This document shows positions 49,617 through 62,000 of a stretch of DNA of 64,000 bases, in pieces. Position 1 is the stretch's first letter. Each line of letters begins with the position of its first letter. The translations under genes and the position numbers were made by a program. This DNA is from Amblyomma americanum. Taxonomy: Eukaryota; Arthropoda; Arachnida; Ixodida; Ixodidae. The stretch covers positions 114,892,380 through 114,956,379 of the forward strand of contig NC_135497.1 in the NCBI RefSeq assembly GCF_052857255.1, written 5' to 3'. The notes below the pieces were generated by a model. That model saw only the letters and a list, made by a program, of their open reading frames with translations. It had not been told where the DNA came from and made no database searches.

Positions 49617-49860
49617 ATGATGATGATGATGATGAACTTTTATGGCGCAAGGGCAGCTATGGCCAAAGATCCTCGTGGCACAAGGTATCTTCGTCGACAC
49701 ATGGCGCGGCCAAAGACCCATTTCCCGTGTCGAGCACCAGGCCAGGGGAAGGCTTGTACCAACTGTATCACCGGTGGGTACCCGGCGGCACTGGGGATTG
49801 AACCCCGCACCTCCCGCATGCGAGTCGGATGCTCGAACCGCTAGGCCACTGCTGCGGTAC
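49617..49860 (-). mobile_element. tRNA-derived SINE (family C)
   Basis: On the minus strand the head has an A box (CAGTGGCCTAGCGGTTCGAG) near 49835-49854 and a B box (GGGTTCAATCCC) near 49794-49806. The 3' end at the left is a (TCA)n run at 49617-49635. The copy at 1-240 is an older member. Confidence 0.75.
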
Positions 49861-50785
49861 TCAGAAAAAAAAAAAAAGATCTGGTTTTTCCTTGCTTTGT
49901 TGACGTTTGTCAGGCAGAAGAAGAGGCACTTATTGCTGGGAAAACTGGATTTAAAAATCTTCCTGCCAGTCGATTAAAACTCATGACGTCCTTACTGCCA
50001 TTAACGAAAACGACGAGTTTTCACCGTTCTAAAGTGAATGGCGGTCTAGTGTAGCATCTGCTATCCGCGCAAAAAATAAATAAATAAAAAATCGCCGTCG
50101 ACGCACGGATTTTAGTTGCGAAATCGGGAGGTGATGGCGACACCTTTATTTCGTTTTTTTTTTTCTTTTCTAGTTTATAACAGCTCCGTTTTCGGTGAAA
50201 TCGGTCTCTCTGTGATTACAACTCGGTACACTATCGATACAGGCCAACTTCTCCTCAGTGTGCCTTTCAGGGCACGTACACGATAGAGAACACGGAGTGC
50301 GATTGAAAGACCGGAGGTTTTGAAACTGAGCGGTGCAGTGCCAGAGACGACGCTATACCTCCGCGGCGCTGGCGCATTGAGGCACCCTAAAATGACTGAG
50401 CGCCTAGTCCGGATCCGTGGCGCCCTCTGTGCACAACATAGCAAAGTAGCGCTTCCATAGAGTGCTGCTCCTCGTGGCATCCGCTTTGGCATCATTAAAG
50501 GAATCATTTTAGGGTGCCCAATGTCCGCGGCCTCCATGGCACACTGTGCGCGACGACGCGCAAAACACCGCGACAAAGAAAAAAAAATGACGTTCGATTT
50601 GCGTAGTAAGGCTAAATGCGAATTAGGTGCGCTACCACTTCGGTTTTCCCTTCGGTTCCCGTGTTCAGATTGAGTGTTCGCGGATGCCAGTTGTTCGGAT
50701 TGCGATCATGGGTTAATTAATGTCCATCTATGCGGAATTGGTCATTGTCTACATGCAGAGGTCTCCGGGAAACTTCCTACCAATC
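49861..50785. other. Intergenic, nothing recognised
   Basis: Open frames such as 50175-50576 on the minus strand have no motif. No repeat was identified, though the words CACCCTAAAATGA (near 50382) and TCATTTTAGGGTG (near 50505) form a 13-bp inverted pair about 120 bp apart. Confidence 0.4.
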
Positions 50786-50886
50786 CTGGCGCAGTGGTGC
50801 AGCGGTCAAGTGATGCGCCACTGCCCGTTTATAGTAGGTGCTGTAATGGATGGGACTGGGTTGCTGGGTTGTCTCAAAACCGCTTT
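50786..50886 (+). mobile_element. tRNA-derived SINE (family D), head fragment
   Basis: GGCGCAGTGGTGCAGCGGTCAA at 50788-50809 is an A-box-like word. GATGCGCCACTGCC and GGTTGTCTCAAAACC follow and match in order the inverted copy at 57783-57912. The microsatellite begins at its 3' end. Confidence 0.55.
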
Positions 50887-51274
<388 letters not shown>

Positions 51275-51532
51275 CTAAATGCGGGAATGGCCACTATAAG
51301 TGCTAGCGCACTAAAACCGCGGACATCCCGCTACCGTGATGCGATAGGCGAGCCGCAACGGCGATGGTTCCGCAAACTGCTCGCAGAATGCCGCGTTACA
51401 TAAGCGTGGTAACCGTCAGCCAATTTTTTTCCCCTAGCTACAATATACTTCCTACCTCCACTGGGTTAACAATATTCCCGCTCCGAGTTGTTGACCAAAT
51501 CGGACTTGCCCTACCATCTTCTAGCCATCCTG

Positions 51533-51630
51533 GTTAGCTCAGTTTGTAAAGCGACTGCCCCGAATGAGCGGTGGTTCCGGGTCTGTCCTCTGGACCACCA
51601 TTAGTTTTTCTTCAACCGTGAAGTTTCTGA
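51533..51630 (+). mobile_element. tRNA-like SINE (family E)
   Basis: GGTTAGCTCAGTTTGTAAAG is an A-box-like word at 51541-51561. A degenerate B region (GGTTCCGGGTCTGTCC) follows at 51573-51588, then TTTTTCTTCA. It is the tRNA-like head of a SINE, with the B box decayed, not a functional tRNA gene. Confidence 0.55.
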
Positions 51631-51736
51631 AGAAGCTGTATACCTTTCCTTTGTAGTCGTTTCGCTGCGCTCTGGTGGACACTAATGAGCAAGTACTCCC
51701 TAATTTTTCTTGGCTTTTCCAAACTATAAAACTGGA

Positions 51737-51975
51737 GCCACCACGGTGGCTCAGTGGTTATGCCGCTCTGCTGCTCACCCGAAAGACGCGGGTTCGATCC
51801 CGGCCGCGGCGGTCGAATTTCGATGGAGGCGAAATTCTAGAGGTCCGTGTGCTGTGCGATGTCAGTGCACGTTAAGGAACCCCAGGTGGTCGAAATTATC
51901 CGGAGCCCCTCACTACGGCGTCCCTCATAGCCTGAGTCGCTTTGGGACGCTAAACCCCCATATACCAAACCAAAC
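51737..51975 (+). mobile_element. tRNA-derived SINE (family B), intact head
   Basis: The A box (GTGGCTCAGTGGTTATG) and B box (GGGTTCGATCCC) are present. The body is GGTCGAATTTCGATGGAGGC, then GATGTCAGTGCACGTTAAGG and GGTGGTCGAAATTATCC. The tail is CTTTGGGACGCTAAACCCCC, ending ATACCAAACCAAAC. The middle of the body is shared with family A, so the two families have a common core but different 3' tails. Confidence 0.8.
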
Positions 51976-52389
51976 TAGAAAACTCTCAAGAAATTGCGGG
52001 CCCTCGGAAGAACGTCAGTGCGTAATAAATTTTTAATGCGATACCCAGCCGATTGGATCCTGCCATATATATTACCGTTATTCCGTGAACACCGTGGGAA
52101 ACAAGATTAACCCCGATTTACTTCGTTCAACTAAACGCGAGGTAGGTGCACAATATGTATAGACCCTTCGCATAGGTTACTTATGACGGTTCTGCCGACA
52201 TTTGAAACGGAGGCTGGTGCGACGCGGTGCAGCTGCCGCGAACTCGGTTAGCCTCCTTTCAACTTGGCTGCAGCTGGCGTGCACGGGTTTCGTCCTTTCC
52301 ACGTGGCTGCACCTGCAGCGAAACCGGTTTTCCTCCTTCACCAGTGCACCACCCTGTTTCACCAGCCTGTTTCACATGCAAGCGAACCG
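51976..52389. other. Intergenic, nothing recognised
   Basis: Only overlapping short frames in moderately GC-rich sequence. Confidence 0.35.
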
Positions 52390-53450
52390 CTCGCGAATTG
52401 ACCATTTGCGGAGAAGTTTCTGCGCATGCGTGGTGAAGGCGCAGGCAGCGCCCTCTCTGGGCGGTTTGGTTTTTGGTTGGAAAACATGAGCCAGCCGTGC
52501 ATTCCTGCGCTGTAGAGCGACGACTGATGTGAGCTGTAACTTCCACGGAACTGACATGTAACTGCAACGCGATTTATCTAAGCTAACCACGTTTTTTGCA
52601 ACAGCGAGACTTGTACGTAATAAAGGCCGCGACGACATACAAGGCGCAAAAGACGAACCCGTTGATGGGGCCAGTAATGCGCACATCCAGCACGTTTCGA
52701 AACGGGTGTTGCTGCTTTATTTCGCGCTTACTGCCGAGTACACACTGCTCGGTCGTTCTAGAAGAGTTTTGCCACCGACGCAGGAAAACCGAATGATACA
52801 TACTAGTATGAACATTCACCATTAATGCTACAATGTGCTTCCTGAACAGCGGGGGCACGGCCGAGCGCAGCCTCGCGTACATTCGCGCATTCTAACGCTC
52901 CCGCGGCCCGTTAGCACGCAAAGCAACGCTCTGCCGTATCAGCACGAGCCGGGATTGAGATAGTACAACGGGTCCTTTAATAATCAGCTAAGTGTGCCCT
53001 GAGGCGAAAGGTGTTGTGTTAAGTTAGCAGAAACTCCGGCCCTATCAAGGAAGCGCATACGTAAACGTCTGTGCGCATTAGGAAAGTGCATCCCATTATA
53101 CTGTCACACTCGCCCGCGCATAGGCGCACATTCACGCACATTTTCACTTGGTCATTCGGCGTTCCGTTGAGGTAGCAGAGTGCAGGTATTGCCACACATG
53201 GTCGTTTTTCAGGCTACAACGCGAAAATAATTCGCTACACCCTGTTCCTCTTCCATCGTACTCTTTCGTTAGCTGACACACGTTTCCGGCCAAAAAACAA
53301 CACTAAAACAACAAAACAAGCGCACGTGAGCTGCTGAACGCTGCCTTGCGCATGCTTGCTCGAGAGCCCCTTTCCAACCAAAGGTACCGGCGGAGCTTCT
53401 CTGTTTGCACGACAGGCGGCGCTCGCTTTTCCGCAAATGGTCCATTCCGC
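52390..53450. repeat. Inverted pair of a dispersed repeat
   Basis: The words GACCATTTGCGGAGAAG and GGTTGGAAAA near 52397-52486 recur inverted near 53375-53450 (on the minus strand GACCATTTGCGGAAAAG and GGTTGGAAAG). The two copies are about 100 bp each and lie about 1 kb apart, head to head. The class is unknown. The sequence between them holds no recognised gene. Confidence 0.45.
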
Positions 53451-53579
53451 CGCCGCGGCGCGTGCACCCTCTATCAAGCGGCGGAGGAAGCTCCAGCGGC
53501 TGTTCAACGCTTCCACTGATCAGGTGCTTACAGCACAAGGCATGAAATACCCAGACTGGCAGATTACAAATATCTCAGG

Positions 53580-54425
53580 GAATGGGTAAACGAAGGCCAG
53601 ACATGGAAAATAACGAGCATGCTGTTAAGGCGGAAGGGCGAACAGATGCCGCTCTAATGAGACAGAGAGCGTCATGGAGGGTGCAACAAGTATGAAGTAC
53701 TGAGATATATTTGGAAAGGAATGATATTGGTGACCAGAGGACTTACTTTTGAGAATGCGGTTTTGTGCCTAAGGGCAAAAGTTCAGTTGAAAAAGCTATA
53801 AATCAGAGAACTCTTATAATATTAGCACTTCGTGCCTACGGCAAAACTAAAAACGAGGCAGTACAGGGGGACACGGGCTGAGCATTGTTCGAAGCACGAA
53901 AAGGTCAGAGTAAAATATTATATCAAGAACGCCTGAGAAAATTTGACGGTAACAGGTAGGCAGCTATGGTATTTAAATACTTATGCAGGAAGAGCGTTGG
54001 CTCACAGTGGCAAGAAAGGACCAGGAAACTAACCAGTAAGTATGTAGGAAACATGGACAGAGAAATAATATGCTTTAAGCGAAGGGTAAAAAACGCAGAA
54101 GGTAAACACTGGATTAATTCAATGGAAAAGAAGCAAACTGTACGACTATATAGAAATTGGAAAAAGGCAAATCTGGAAGGAATCGTCGTTCTAAGATAAC
54201 TCAAGACGCATGTGCCTTCCTCTCTGATGCTAGATCAGGATGCCAGAACACAGTTACAAAATTATTTAATCAAGAAGACACACGAGCAGCTGTGGCAAAT
54301 CTGTAGAAGCAACTGAACATCTCATACTAAAATGTAGCGGTATCGACCCGGATATCGATTCAGGCACAGTCACCTTTCCTGGGGCCTTCAGGGTTTAGAG
54401 ATAACAAAGCTCTTGTGATTGGTTA
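53580..54425 (+). pseudogene. LINE ORF2 C-terminal fragment, same lineage as 55590-56890
   Basis: The frames read ...RQRASWRVQQV, then NEAVQGDTGWALFEARKG, LYQERLRKFDGNR and KSVGSQWQERTRKL. VQ.D.G...FEAR......Y..RL parallels the downstream fragment (VEAVQRDLGSFEARKA, AFEGRLRTM). This tail follows reverse transcriptase in a tick-abundant non-LTR lineage. Stops and frame changes show it is dead. Confidence 0.6.
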
Positions 54426-54426
54426 A

Positions 54427-54657
54427 TGGTTTATGGGGGCTTAACGTCCCAAAGCGACCCAGGCTATGAGGGACGCCGTAGTGAAGGGCTCGGGAAATTT
54501 CGACCATCTGGGGTTCTCCAACGTACACTGGCATCACACAGTACACGGGCCTCTAGCATTTCGCCTCCCTCGAAATGAGAGCGCCGTGGCCGGGATCGAA
54601 CCCGCGTCTTTCGGGACAGCATCTGAGCACCATAACCACTGAGCCACTACGGCGGCC
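54427..54657 (-). mobile_element. tRNA-derived SINE (family B), reverse copy
   Basis: On the minus strand the A box (GTGGCTCAGTGGTTATGG, one or two changes) lies near 54630-54650 and the B box (GGGTTCGATCCC) near 54593-54604. The tail (GGGACGTTAAGCCCCCATAA) is at the left. It matches 51737-51975. Confidence 0.8.
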
Positions 54658-55087
54658 CAAAGTTCATGCGAGTCTGCGGTAGAAGTCAGCAAAAAAGCGA
54701 TTGGAAGATTGGTGGCGCAAAAGCAGGGCGGCGACGCAAGGTTACAACTTCAGGTTTAAACATTGTATTTAAAGAAAATGGCGAATTTATAGATTGCACC
54801 ATTAAGCTTGACGGATTGCCTAAATAAATATATGCGAAAAAATTGGCAGTGTTTTAACGTAGCTAAACCGAGTAGACGTGCAAAAGCATGTGTTTAGCCT
54901 GATTGGCTGATGGTTTTGCTTTGCTGAGTCGTCGGCACGTCTGGCGACGATATTAGGCTAAGCTATGCTCGAGGTTAATATGATCTGATCTGTTCCCGCC
55001 GCAGATGGAAGTTGATGAAGACGACGATGTGCAGTGTAGAGCGCGAGTGCGCGTTGCAGTTTAACACGAGGCGTGATCGTCTGCGGC
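54658..55087. other. Intergenic, nothing recognised
   Basis: No gene or repeat signature was found. Confidence 0.4.
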
Positions 55088-55190
55088 GATAGCCTATGGT
55101 GCTCTCGTGCTGTGGCCGGCGCAGCTGATCTGTTCGTACCGCCGCGGGTTCGAATCCCAGTCGCGGCAATAATTTTTTATTCAAGATTAA
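55088..55190 (+). mobile_element. Probable SINE head with a good B box
   Basis: GCCGCGGGTTCGAATCCCAG at 55139-55158 contains a consensus B box. The A-box region upstream (GTGGCCGGCGCAGCTGATC) is weak. It is followed by a T/A-rich stretch. It may be a tRNA-derived SINE of another family; a folded tRNA is not evident. Confidence 0.4.
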
Positions 55191-55589
55191 GGCCTAGACT
55201 TCAGCGCTAGCCCGGCTTTTGCAGCTTTGGTTGTGAAGTAGAGCTTTCGCTCTAAAAATCCGAGCATGGTGGCACTGCCACTACCCCGTCTCATAGGGGA
55301 TGCTCCTTCCTTCCTTCATATAGGGTGGAGGGGTCAGCCTTCCGCCCAAGAAAGGAAGAAATGCAAGGCTCTTGCGGGAAACCTACGCTTACATAACGAG
55401 TGCACTGTATCGGCTGTTCGCGTAAGTCTTGAAAAGATGGATGAGTGCGTGGGGTGCGCTCTCTGAGCTGTAGAATGACTTCCGACCAACACGACGCCTG
55501 GAGAACGACCTATTCGTGGTAACACTAATAATAGACGTCGCCCGCGCAAGAAATCCGAGGCCTGGTGAGCTGCTTCCTAGACAATTGTC

Positions 55590-56890
55590 ACGGCTTATGA
55601 CAGTGTCCCACACGAACCCCTTTTGAGATGTATGTCGGACCTTGGAATGCCGAATGAATTGATTGACTTGTTGTGCCAACTCTACAGTGACAACACAGAT
55701 GACTGTGTTAGCGGCGTCTGCTGTCCGTGGACGGGCCTCAAACAAGGCTGCCCACTCTCTCCACTGCTCTATGCGATGTACGTTACAGGCCTTTCTCGAG
55801 TCAGGCCTGGGTTTAGCGTTCCACTATCACTACGATGGAATACCGGACGTTTGGATCCTGCCAGGCCTGCCATATGCCAACGACTTCTTGCTACTTACAG
55901 AGAATGTGGACGCCCTCCAGCAGTTGGTCCCCTATCCATCCACCACCTACGTTGGGCGACTAGGGCTCCAGTTCAACGCCAAGTCCGCTGTGCTGCAGTT
56001 CTCGGGCCCCCACACGACGGTGCTGAGGTGACCTTAACTAAAGGTGATCCGATACTTCAGGTTACCTATAACCATATTATTACCATATTATTACCGTATT
56101 ACCTATTACGAGTACCTTGGCGTCACCGTTAGATCCGAACCTGTACTACCATACAGGCTCCTAGGAACACCTGCGGCAAGCCTGCCGGAGGGCCGGAAAT
56201 ATGTTGTGGCCCGCTGTCTACGGGGCTGCAACGAGTGCATGCTGGTCCTCGAAATCAGGAAAGCGTACATGTGCCCGCCTAAACGTTCGCAAACGTTATG
56301 TTCTGCGTATCCGCCAAAGCACGATACGATCCTGGCTAGAGCGCGGCCAGCGCGAAGTGGGCATATCTAGCCATGGACGAATTGCCGTCGAGGCCGTACA
56401 ACGTGACCTCGGCTCGTTCGAAGCACGCAAGGCATGTAGTAAACTTGCCTTTGAAGGTCGCCTGCGAACTATGAACAACAGGTGGTCCCGCCGAGTTTAT
56501 CGGTACCTGTGACTCAAAGTATCCGGACAGCGTGGACCTTGCACCTGCACACATTGAGCCGCAAGGCCGGCCTGTTCGAGCAGTCAGAGCAGGGAGGCCA
56601 GTAAGAAAGAGGTCCCAGCAGTGCAGGCGCGCGTGCGGGATGGGGAGACGGCCCAGTGGCTCGCAGCAATGTGCTCGAAGACTACTCTTTTCTGTACAGT
56701 ACCCAGAGACCACCCCAGCCACGGAGAAGCTGCAGGAGTGGGAGTGCGCTACTCTCTGAGGCGCGAGCTGGAGCCATGCACACACTGCTGTACCGTCAGT
56801 GCTTTGACACTTCCACAGCAGTTCAGGCAGCACTGAGCCAACTGCGCCGAAAGTGGTCATTCATGCCCCCGTTGTCGCTGCAACACCCAA
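55590..56890 (+). pseudogene. Decayed non-LTR retrotransposon, reverse transcriptase and C-terminal tail
   Basis: In order: motif A region (TAYDSVPHEPLLRCM), LGMPNELIDLLCQLYSDN, motif B (GLKQGCPLSPLLYAMYVTGL), then motif C as LPYANDFLLL near 55868-55897. The usual (Y/F)ADD has become YAND there, so a catalytic Asp is lost. LGLQFNAKSAVLQFSG and YLGVTV follow, then the tail (WLERGQREVG, VAVEAVQRDLGSFEARKA). At least four frame changes separate these pieces. The lineage matches the tail at 53580-54425. Confidence 0.78.
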
Positions 56891-57782
56891 AGCGCACTAC
56901 TCTACCCGAGCGCGATGAAAATAAATTAGAACAGCGGGGCGTGTTGGCGCCGGGTTGTTCGTCTTTCCATCTAGGTACATGCCTGTGTTGTTCTTCAGCT
57001 TGTTTTTTTTTTTCTCTCAGAGGCGCCGATTGTCGTTAATCAGCGCTCGGAAGTGCGAAACCGGGCTTTCACCACCAGCCGCCACAGATGCGAGTGGCCC
57101 GCGAACGGTTAGGGTTCGATGCGCGCGCCCCCGCTGGCGAACGGTAGGGTCACCGCGCCCCTAGCGGCGGCGGAGAGCGCGACTCGCATAGACGAGCCCC
57201 CATTGTCCGCGTGCTCAGTGCGGAGGCCGAACGAAAGAGCGCGCGCTCCCCTCGAGACCGGCCATGATTGAGGCACCCTACGCCCCGTAACGACGACGCG
57301 CCGCCCGCGGCGGTGGTGGCAGCTTACGAGTCTTCGACAGTGGTGGTGGCAGCTGACCAGACAGTGCAACCTGCGTGGTAGTGCATGCGAACCATAGTGA
57401 CAACTCACGGGCGCTCAGCGACTCGCGCGTATGCAGTCAGCGTGCCCCCCCCCCCCCTTTTTTTTCATTCTCCCCCTTTTTTCTCTTGTTCGTGTTTTCT
57501 TCTTCAAAGCAACAGCATTAGAAGGGCGATGAAAGCGAAAACTGTCCGGCGGCGTCGACGTCTGTGTGAAGTCACCACCTGCTAGGCGGTGTTTAGTAAG
57601 ATTTGCCTATCTTCACCTGCCCCTCTCTCCTTCTCCACATGTAGGGGAAAGGAGGGGGACGCTGGACGAAGAATAACTCGGCAAAAATGAAAATGACTAA
57701 GAAGATGACTCAGACAACAGCAGGCCTAGTGAAATATATACAGCCTCCCGAAGAACTATCTGTGCAAAAATGAAGCTGGGGG
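56891..57782. other. Intergenic, GC-rich in part, nothing recognised
   Basis: Contains a C-run/T-run near 57447-57468, and GCGAAAACTGTCCGGCGGCG near 57534, a short GC-rich word. No supported gene. Confidence 0.4.
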
Positions 57783-57912
57783 AGCTATTCCTTCTCGCAT
57801 TGCTCGGGAAGAGCAACCTGGTTTTCACAACCCAACCGGCGGCTGTGTTGAAAGCAGCCGCCTGCCAGTACAGTGGTGCATCGTTTAATGCTGCGCCACT
57901 GCTCCGGTAGAG
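57783..57912 (-). mobile_element. tRNA-derived SINE (family D), reverse copy
   Basis: On the minus strand GGAGCAGTGGCGCAGCATTA is followed by GATGCACCACTG and GGTTGGGTTGTGAAAACCAG. The same order occurs on the plus strand at 50786-50886. Confidence 0.6.
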
Positions 57913-58572
57913 GTACGAGGACTCGCCGCGATCTAGAAATGTGACAGAGTTTGCATAGTTGCACTGTCGGAATTGGAATAGAATCAGAGTTGGAATAGAC
58001 TGGCATGTGAGAGGCAATCAGCAGGCCAAACTTGAATTTGGGAGTTGTAGTGTGAAGAGTAGAGCATTCGCTCTAACAAAAAATTGGCGGTGGTTTAGCC
58101 CTGGTCAAACCTAGAGTGACGCGTAGCTACAGCTGGTCACGTGACCAGCCACGGCGCCGCCGGCAGCTGCTCCGCACCACGTGACAGCGTGGCGGCGCAG
58201 CCACAGTACAATGCACTAGAATATTGGGTGGTGTGCTCACTGCGTCGCGTCTCCATGGGCCGAGGTGAAACCGCCGGTGTCGAGAATTTTTAGTTTCCTC
58301 CTTGTCCGCTAGGTACCGCCACCGTTCCAAACACTAGCCACCGCAACACGCTGACGCGCTTGGGAGTTGTTTTGAAGCGAAAAGCTCCACTACGCTAGTC
58401 AACACCGCGCTTCGCGCAAGCCGGCGTATGTCGGAGCACGAGTGACGTCACGCACGGCGCAGGTGGCCGCCGCCGACTCCGTGGCCTGTTTCTCTCTCTC
58501 CCTAGTCACTACTGCGCATGCGCCACTAGTAGCACCGAGCCACATGTAGGTGTTCCGCCGCTGCGCAGCGCC

Positions 58573-58830
58573 ACGCCTTTCCTCAAAATCCAAATTTCAA
58601 TTTTCTCTTTCCTTCCCTTATTCCTTCCTTTACAGCGGGCGGGTTCGGGATTCCGAGATATGTAAGACGGTTACTGTGCCATTTTCTTTCCTCAAAATTC
58701 AAACAAAACAAGTGAGCCCGATGGCATTCATAGAGTTCATTGGCGTTGACTACTTTGCAAAGACCATTCATTTTCAGGAAAGGAAAGGCGCACAACCCCG
58801 TGTGTCAGTGGAGACCTCAATCTCAATTTC
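58573..58830. repeat. Diverged SINE tails
   Basis: 58573-58700 carries a worn family A tail (TTCCTTTACAGCGGGCGGGT, GAGATATGTAAGACGGTTAC, TGCCATTTTCTTTCC). At 58775-58825, GGAAAGGAAAGGCGCACAAC and GTCAGTGGAGACCTCAATC match, inverted, the tail words at 32579-32795. The two face each other. Confidence 0.5.
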
Positions 58831-59055
58831 GCTTTGTATATACTGGATTAGCTATGCTAATCCACATAATTCTTTTTGGTCGTTGTGGCATTGTGTATGT
58901 GTTGTGCTTGCTTTGGAGGATTCTGTGGCGTGCTTAGGGCATTATTTCTTGTCCCACGAACCTTCAAGGCAAGTCTGTACCATCCTGGATAGACTGCAAG
59001 AGTTCTGTAAGGGAAAAGAAATGCGGGTCGTCGGCAGAACCATTTCTTCGCGCCG

Positions 59056-62000
59056 GGTTGCAATACCGGCTATGCTTACAAGAAAGATGGCCCAAAGGTA
59101 GCCCTCTTCAACATGCCGTAGGAGGCTTCTTTGAGGGAGCAGAGGGAAAGAAACCTGCGTCGCTCGGACAAAAGGCTTGACGACAGTTGTTCTGTGTTTG
59201 AGCTACACTTCGAGATGCGCTTCGTCATCTGCGATTACATCCACGTCATGCAAGAAGAAGAGGTTCGTATTCCTCGTGGCAAGCCAGCTTTAACACCTGA
59301 TGCGATTCCGACCTTCTTGCCCAACTTGCCGAAATACCTGTCAAAGAAAATGCCGCAGCAGAGACAGTCCAGCAAGAGAAAACGGTCAGGTGGAGACGAA
59401 CAAAGGTCCACATCCAACGCAGCATGTGAAAGCTGTTGGCAAGATACCGGAGGTGCAGACGGTGCGAGAGTTGCTACCATTGACGGTACTTCGGTGACGG
59501 AACTGGCAGAACAGTCTCTCTGACACTGTGCCAGCCGACGCCCTTGCTTGTTCTTCCGAGTCACTGGAGCGAGAAGACACAGAAAGCTTGAGTGCATCTT
59601 CAGCGTTAAGGACAAAGCATGTGCTTCCTGGCTAAAACGACGCGTTTTACTGCACATCGGTCCTAAAAGCAAAGAATGAAGTGGTGTCGGAAAAAGTTAT
59701 TTTTCGTCCCGTTTCCTCAGTGCTGTATTGCACAGTGTATTTCAGGGGTGTTCTACTCAAGGAAAAGCCTGTGAATTCACAAGCGGAAGCTGGAAACGTT
59801 CTGACAGAAGTAGATGCTCTTCATCTCTGTCGTGGCGCGATGCATTGTAAAAAATATGCAGGAGATTGCTGGACTCGGAACCTTAAAGACCACGCTATCA
59901 CCCATGATGAGGTCTACTTCAGCAGAAGCAGCCTTACCACCGTTCCAGTAGTAGGTAATGACATATTTCAATTTATCTTTTTCTCTTATGTTGCAGAGCA
60001 TGTGGAGTTTAGTTTATGTAGTTTTACAGGGCAGTCAGATCTGCAGCCAACCTACATACAGTTGTGGCGTTTTTTTACTTTTTCAGGTAGACAGTGCACC
60101 TCTTGTAGGTACTTCAGACGGGCTCTGCTCACACAAGGGTCCAGAATGAATAGGAGAACCCAAAAGTGCATTCACTCAGCTGCACACAAACTGAAAACAC
60201 TTGCACAGAAGAAACGCCGACTAGCAGACCATTTGCAGCGCTCAACATCGTCTTTTGCAAATACAGAAGGCTGCTTCTTTAAAAGAGGATGCTCTAGAGC
60301 AACAAATATCGAATCTTCCACCTAGACAGCAGGAAGCTATCAAGCAGTGTTTTGCAGCTGCGAAGATAAAGGTAAAAGGTGCTTGATACACTAAAAAATG
60401 GCTGTTCGAGTGTATAATGAAAATGAAAAGTTCAAGGCTGTTTGAGCACCCGAGAAAAAACATCCTGTGTTTGCCGAGCAAATCCACTCTAAAGTGCCGC
60501 ATGGTCTCGTACCAATCATCATTCGGTTTTAATAGCACCGTTTTGAGGCAGCTAAAGGACAAGACTGCTGGCATTGACCCATACAACAGGCATGGTGGCT
60601 TGATAATTGATGAAGTAAAGCTGTCTGAGCATTTATCTGTCAAGAAAGCCGGTATTATTGAAGGATTTGTTGATTTGGGAAGATATACATCGGCTGAGCA
60701 GCCGCATGTGCCTTCTGACCATGGCATGGTTATTCTTTTCGTGCCATTTGTTGGCAAACAGAACCAAATAATTGGCCGCTTTGCCACCAGGAACAACATG
60801 AAAAGTAGAATACTTCCTGAAGTGATTACGGAAGCCACAATACTGGCTGAGAACAGTGGGCTGTTTGTCATTTTATAAGGTGATGCGGAAAGTTGGAATA
60901 GGACGATGTGGAACATAATGGGAATACGGGGCAGTGCATGCTCCATGAAATGCAAAGTGCGGCATCCTGTGGACCTTTCAAGAAGCCTATTCTTTGAGTC
61001 AGATTTCCCCCATTTGATCAAGTGTCTGCAGAACTCTCTTCTGGAGGGTCATTCAACACTCCAGATGGTCGCGTTAAGTTAAATTTCACTATATATTCTC
61101 TCTTTGCACTGGCGTTTTAGCAACACGAGGCCTTGAAGGAGTACTCGTGATTGACGCACTTGTGTATTTTCATTAATCTTTGTTTGTAGGTCTCCATGGA
61201 TCACGTGAAGCAAGCCTTCAAAATCGATTCTAATACTGTGATGTTGAAGGTGATACTGGGAATTACAATACGCCATCTGCAGCCAAACAACTTTGAGAAA
61301 ATGAGGGTCACCTACGCCTTCCAGCTATGCGGTGCGAAGGTGCTTCAAGGACTTCATCTTTATAAGACAGATCTGGAGGATAAATGGGGTAGCATATCTG
61401 CTACTCAAATTTTTTTCAAGTAAGTATGATTGCATTTTCTGATTACAGGTGCATTCTGCAGCTTTAAGTTCCTATTTGGCTGGAAGAAAATTTAGCATTT
61501 TTTTTGCGAATAGGTGCAAGGCGTACATAATAGTGCCACCTCAAGTTGAAACAGTGCTTTTCAGAGGCAACAGTTGCACTACTCTAGGAACTCTTATTTT
61601 TGCATCTGATGTAATATTTGTTTTCTATTGCAGGAAAATCCACCAGCTGATCCAAGCGGTGACCTCGCGCTTTCCAGCAGAAGCCCTGCAGCCAAGCTTG
61701 TCTCAAGTTGCTGTGCTGAAAGCATTTTTGATATTCACCGATTAGTGGGAGATCGTACTAAGGGCGACGGTGGGTTCATGAGCAACTGTACTGCTACTGG
61801 TCTTCGTGTAACGATTTCAAGCAGTCTAGAATTACTGACTTACCTCACAGAAAAGCTGAAATATAAGTACTTGGTGGCATCTAAGCTATGCCAAGATCCA
61901 TTAGCGAACCTTTTCGGCATCATAAGACAATCATCTGGCAACGATGAGCACCCGACACCTACACAGTTTTCAATCATAGTAAACTGCCTTTCATTTCATG

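Noticed and set aside
57109..57408. A 99-codon minus-strand frame with His/Arg-rich repeats
   Set aside because: It comes from a short GGTGGTGGCAG duplication in GC-rich sequence, with no other support.
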